Of a DNA stretch of 64,000 nt, positions 63,401 through 64,000 are shown one piece after another. Source of the stretch: Erythrophleum ivorense (taxonomy: Eukaryota > Streptophyta > Magnoliopsida > Fabales > Fabaceae); NCBI GenBank assembly GCA_026724425.1, contig JAIUCV010000277.1, positions 682,001 through 746,000 of the forward strand, written 5' to 3'. The notes under the pieces were generated by a model that was given only the letters and a program-made list of their open reading frames with translations, did not search any database and was not told the origin of the DNA. Position numbers and translations under genes: made by a program. Position 1 is the stretch's first letter, and every line of letters begins with the position of its first letter.

Positions 63401-64000
63401 TTATTTTTTAAAAATTATTCCTGCCAACTATTTTTTTTTGTTTTATTATTAAATATGGTACAAAAATTTTACAGCTCTTCCTTAGTCCGTAAACCATGGA
63501 CCATGCAGTGGTTTGTGGCGTTTGTTTTGTTTTTTTTTTCACTTCATCTTTTCTGATAGTGTCCCTCCTCTATTATTTCTTGAAGGTATTAAAGTTACTG
63601 GCATGCAAGTATCTCACTGACTCATCACTTGAGCCTCTTTACAAGGGAGGTGCTTTACCAGCACTTCAGGAGTTGGACTTGTCTTATGGAACTTTGTGTC
63701 AGTCTGCCATAGAGGAGCTTCTTGCTTGCTGCACACACCTCACACATGTGAGCCTGAATGGCTGTGTGAATATGCATGATTTGAATTGGGGTTATAGTCG
63801 TGGACAGATCACTGAGTTGCCTGCTGTAAACATCTCATCTAGTACAAGTTCACATGAGAATGTCCATGAGTCAAGTGAGCGACCCAACCGTTTACTGAGG
63901 AACCTCAATTGCGTGGGATGTCCAAATATTAGAAAAGTTCTCATTCCGCCAATGGCGCATTGTTTTCATTTATTATATTTAAACCTTTCTTTGTCAGCAA
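57480..64000 (+). CDS. FBL15: F-box/LRR-repeat protein 15 (SLOW MOTION-like), partial at right edge
   Basis: This is a substrate receptor of SCF ubiquitin ligases; the Arabidopsis relative SLOMO affects leaf initiation rate and auxin levels. Exons: 57480-57871, 58907-59171, 59322-59454, 59666-59762, 59847-60044, 60125-60395, 60478-60576, 60676-60764, 60922-61021, 61111-61281, 61949-62101, 62407-62567, 62643-62841 and 63586 to the window end. Phases agree throughout, giving 914 codons so far; the family is about 990. The N-terminus starts MKIWCCLCF with acidic and low-complexity parts. The F-box (LLHMVFSFLDHPDLCKAARV, then CRQWRAAS) spans exons 2-3. After it come Cys-rich leucine-rich repeats such as CPLLHELDIGSCHKL, LQEVDLSECESLTNS, LNLGICPKL and LTVLDLSYTFL. 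All introns are GT-AG except intron 13 (AAG then gcaaga), a GC-AG type. The ATG at 57480 fits the family start. Confidence 0.94.
58276..58368. repeat. G15 and C17 homopolymer tracts in FBL15 intron 1
   Basis: A run of about 15 G (58276-58290) and a run of about 17 C (58352-58368) lie 61 bases apart and could pair as a hairpin or form G-quadruplex structures. Confidence 0.85.
62906..62927. repeat. C22 homopolymer tract in FBL15 intron 13
   Basis: About 22 consecutive C, 64 bases after the GC donor site. Similar G runs lie at 59609-59622 (intron 3) and about 63258-63267 (intron 13). Confidence 0.85.

Overview
This window is nuclear DNA of a flowering plant, most likely a eudicot. It is AT-rich and gene-poor, and its genes are split by GT-AG introns. 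It carries a cytosolic-type tRNA-Asp gene and plant-specific genes (a nuclear-encoded chloroplast NDH subunit, an R2R3-MYB and an F-box/LRR protein of the FBL15 type). It also holds Ty1/copia, RTE-LINE, MITE and endogenous pararetrovirus remnants. I cannot name the species.

Layout. 1-6.5 kb is AT-rich intergenic DNA with microsatellites and a 0.47-kb inverted-repeat element. 6.5-15.7 kb is an old head-to-tail tandem duplication (copy A about 5.0 kb, copy B about 4.1 kb). Both copies carry decayed coding-like fragments that I cannot identify. The copies differ by clean insertions: a 781-bp palindromic element and a 321-bp MITE with an 11-bp target duplication in A, and a roughly 0.2-kb element in B. 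Next come a tRNA-Asp(GUC) gene (minus strand) and, only 153 bp away and divergent, a complete five-exon ndhU gene (16001-17281). 17.5-19.7 kb looks like a Ty3/gypsy-type LTR. 19.9-20.4 kb is a 5'-truncated RTE LINE flanked by an 18-bp target-site duplication. A complete three-exon R2R3-MYB gene lies on the minus strand at 23034-23835. 24-31.6 kb is intergenic. At 31.7-32.3 kb there may be a two-exon gene for a 35-residue membrane peptide, followed by a 392-bp tandem duplication.

36-46.5 kb is a decayed Ty1/copia element. Its reverse-transcriptase region is interrupted at a TA-repeat by the most striking object in the window: a 5.8-kb near-perfect palindrome of two inverted copies of the 3' half of a Caulimoviridae-type (florendovirus/petuvirus-like) genome. 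Each arm holds RT-RNase H, a second ORF, a promoter with TATA box, a poly(A) signal and part of the leader. The outer end of the left arm stops inside the tRNA-Met primer-binding site. 48.5-52.1 kb holds a second, truncated copia element. 52.1-57.4 kb is intergenic with one short MITE.

57.4-64.0 kb holds the first 14 coding exons of an F-box/LRR-repeat protein 15 (SLOW MOTION-like) gene, which runs off the right edge. It includes one GC-AG intron, a short upstream ORF and several long G/C homopolymer tracts in its introns.

The three clear protein genes are unrelated in function: photosynthetic electron transport, transcriptional control, and SCF ubiquitin ligase. They are separated by transposon-rich DNA.
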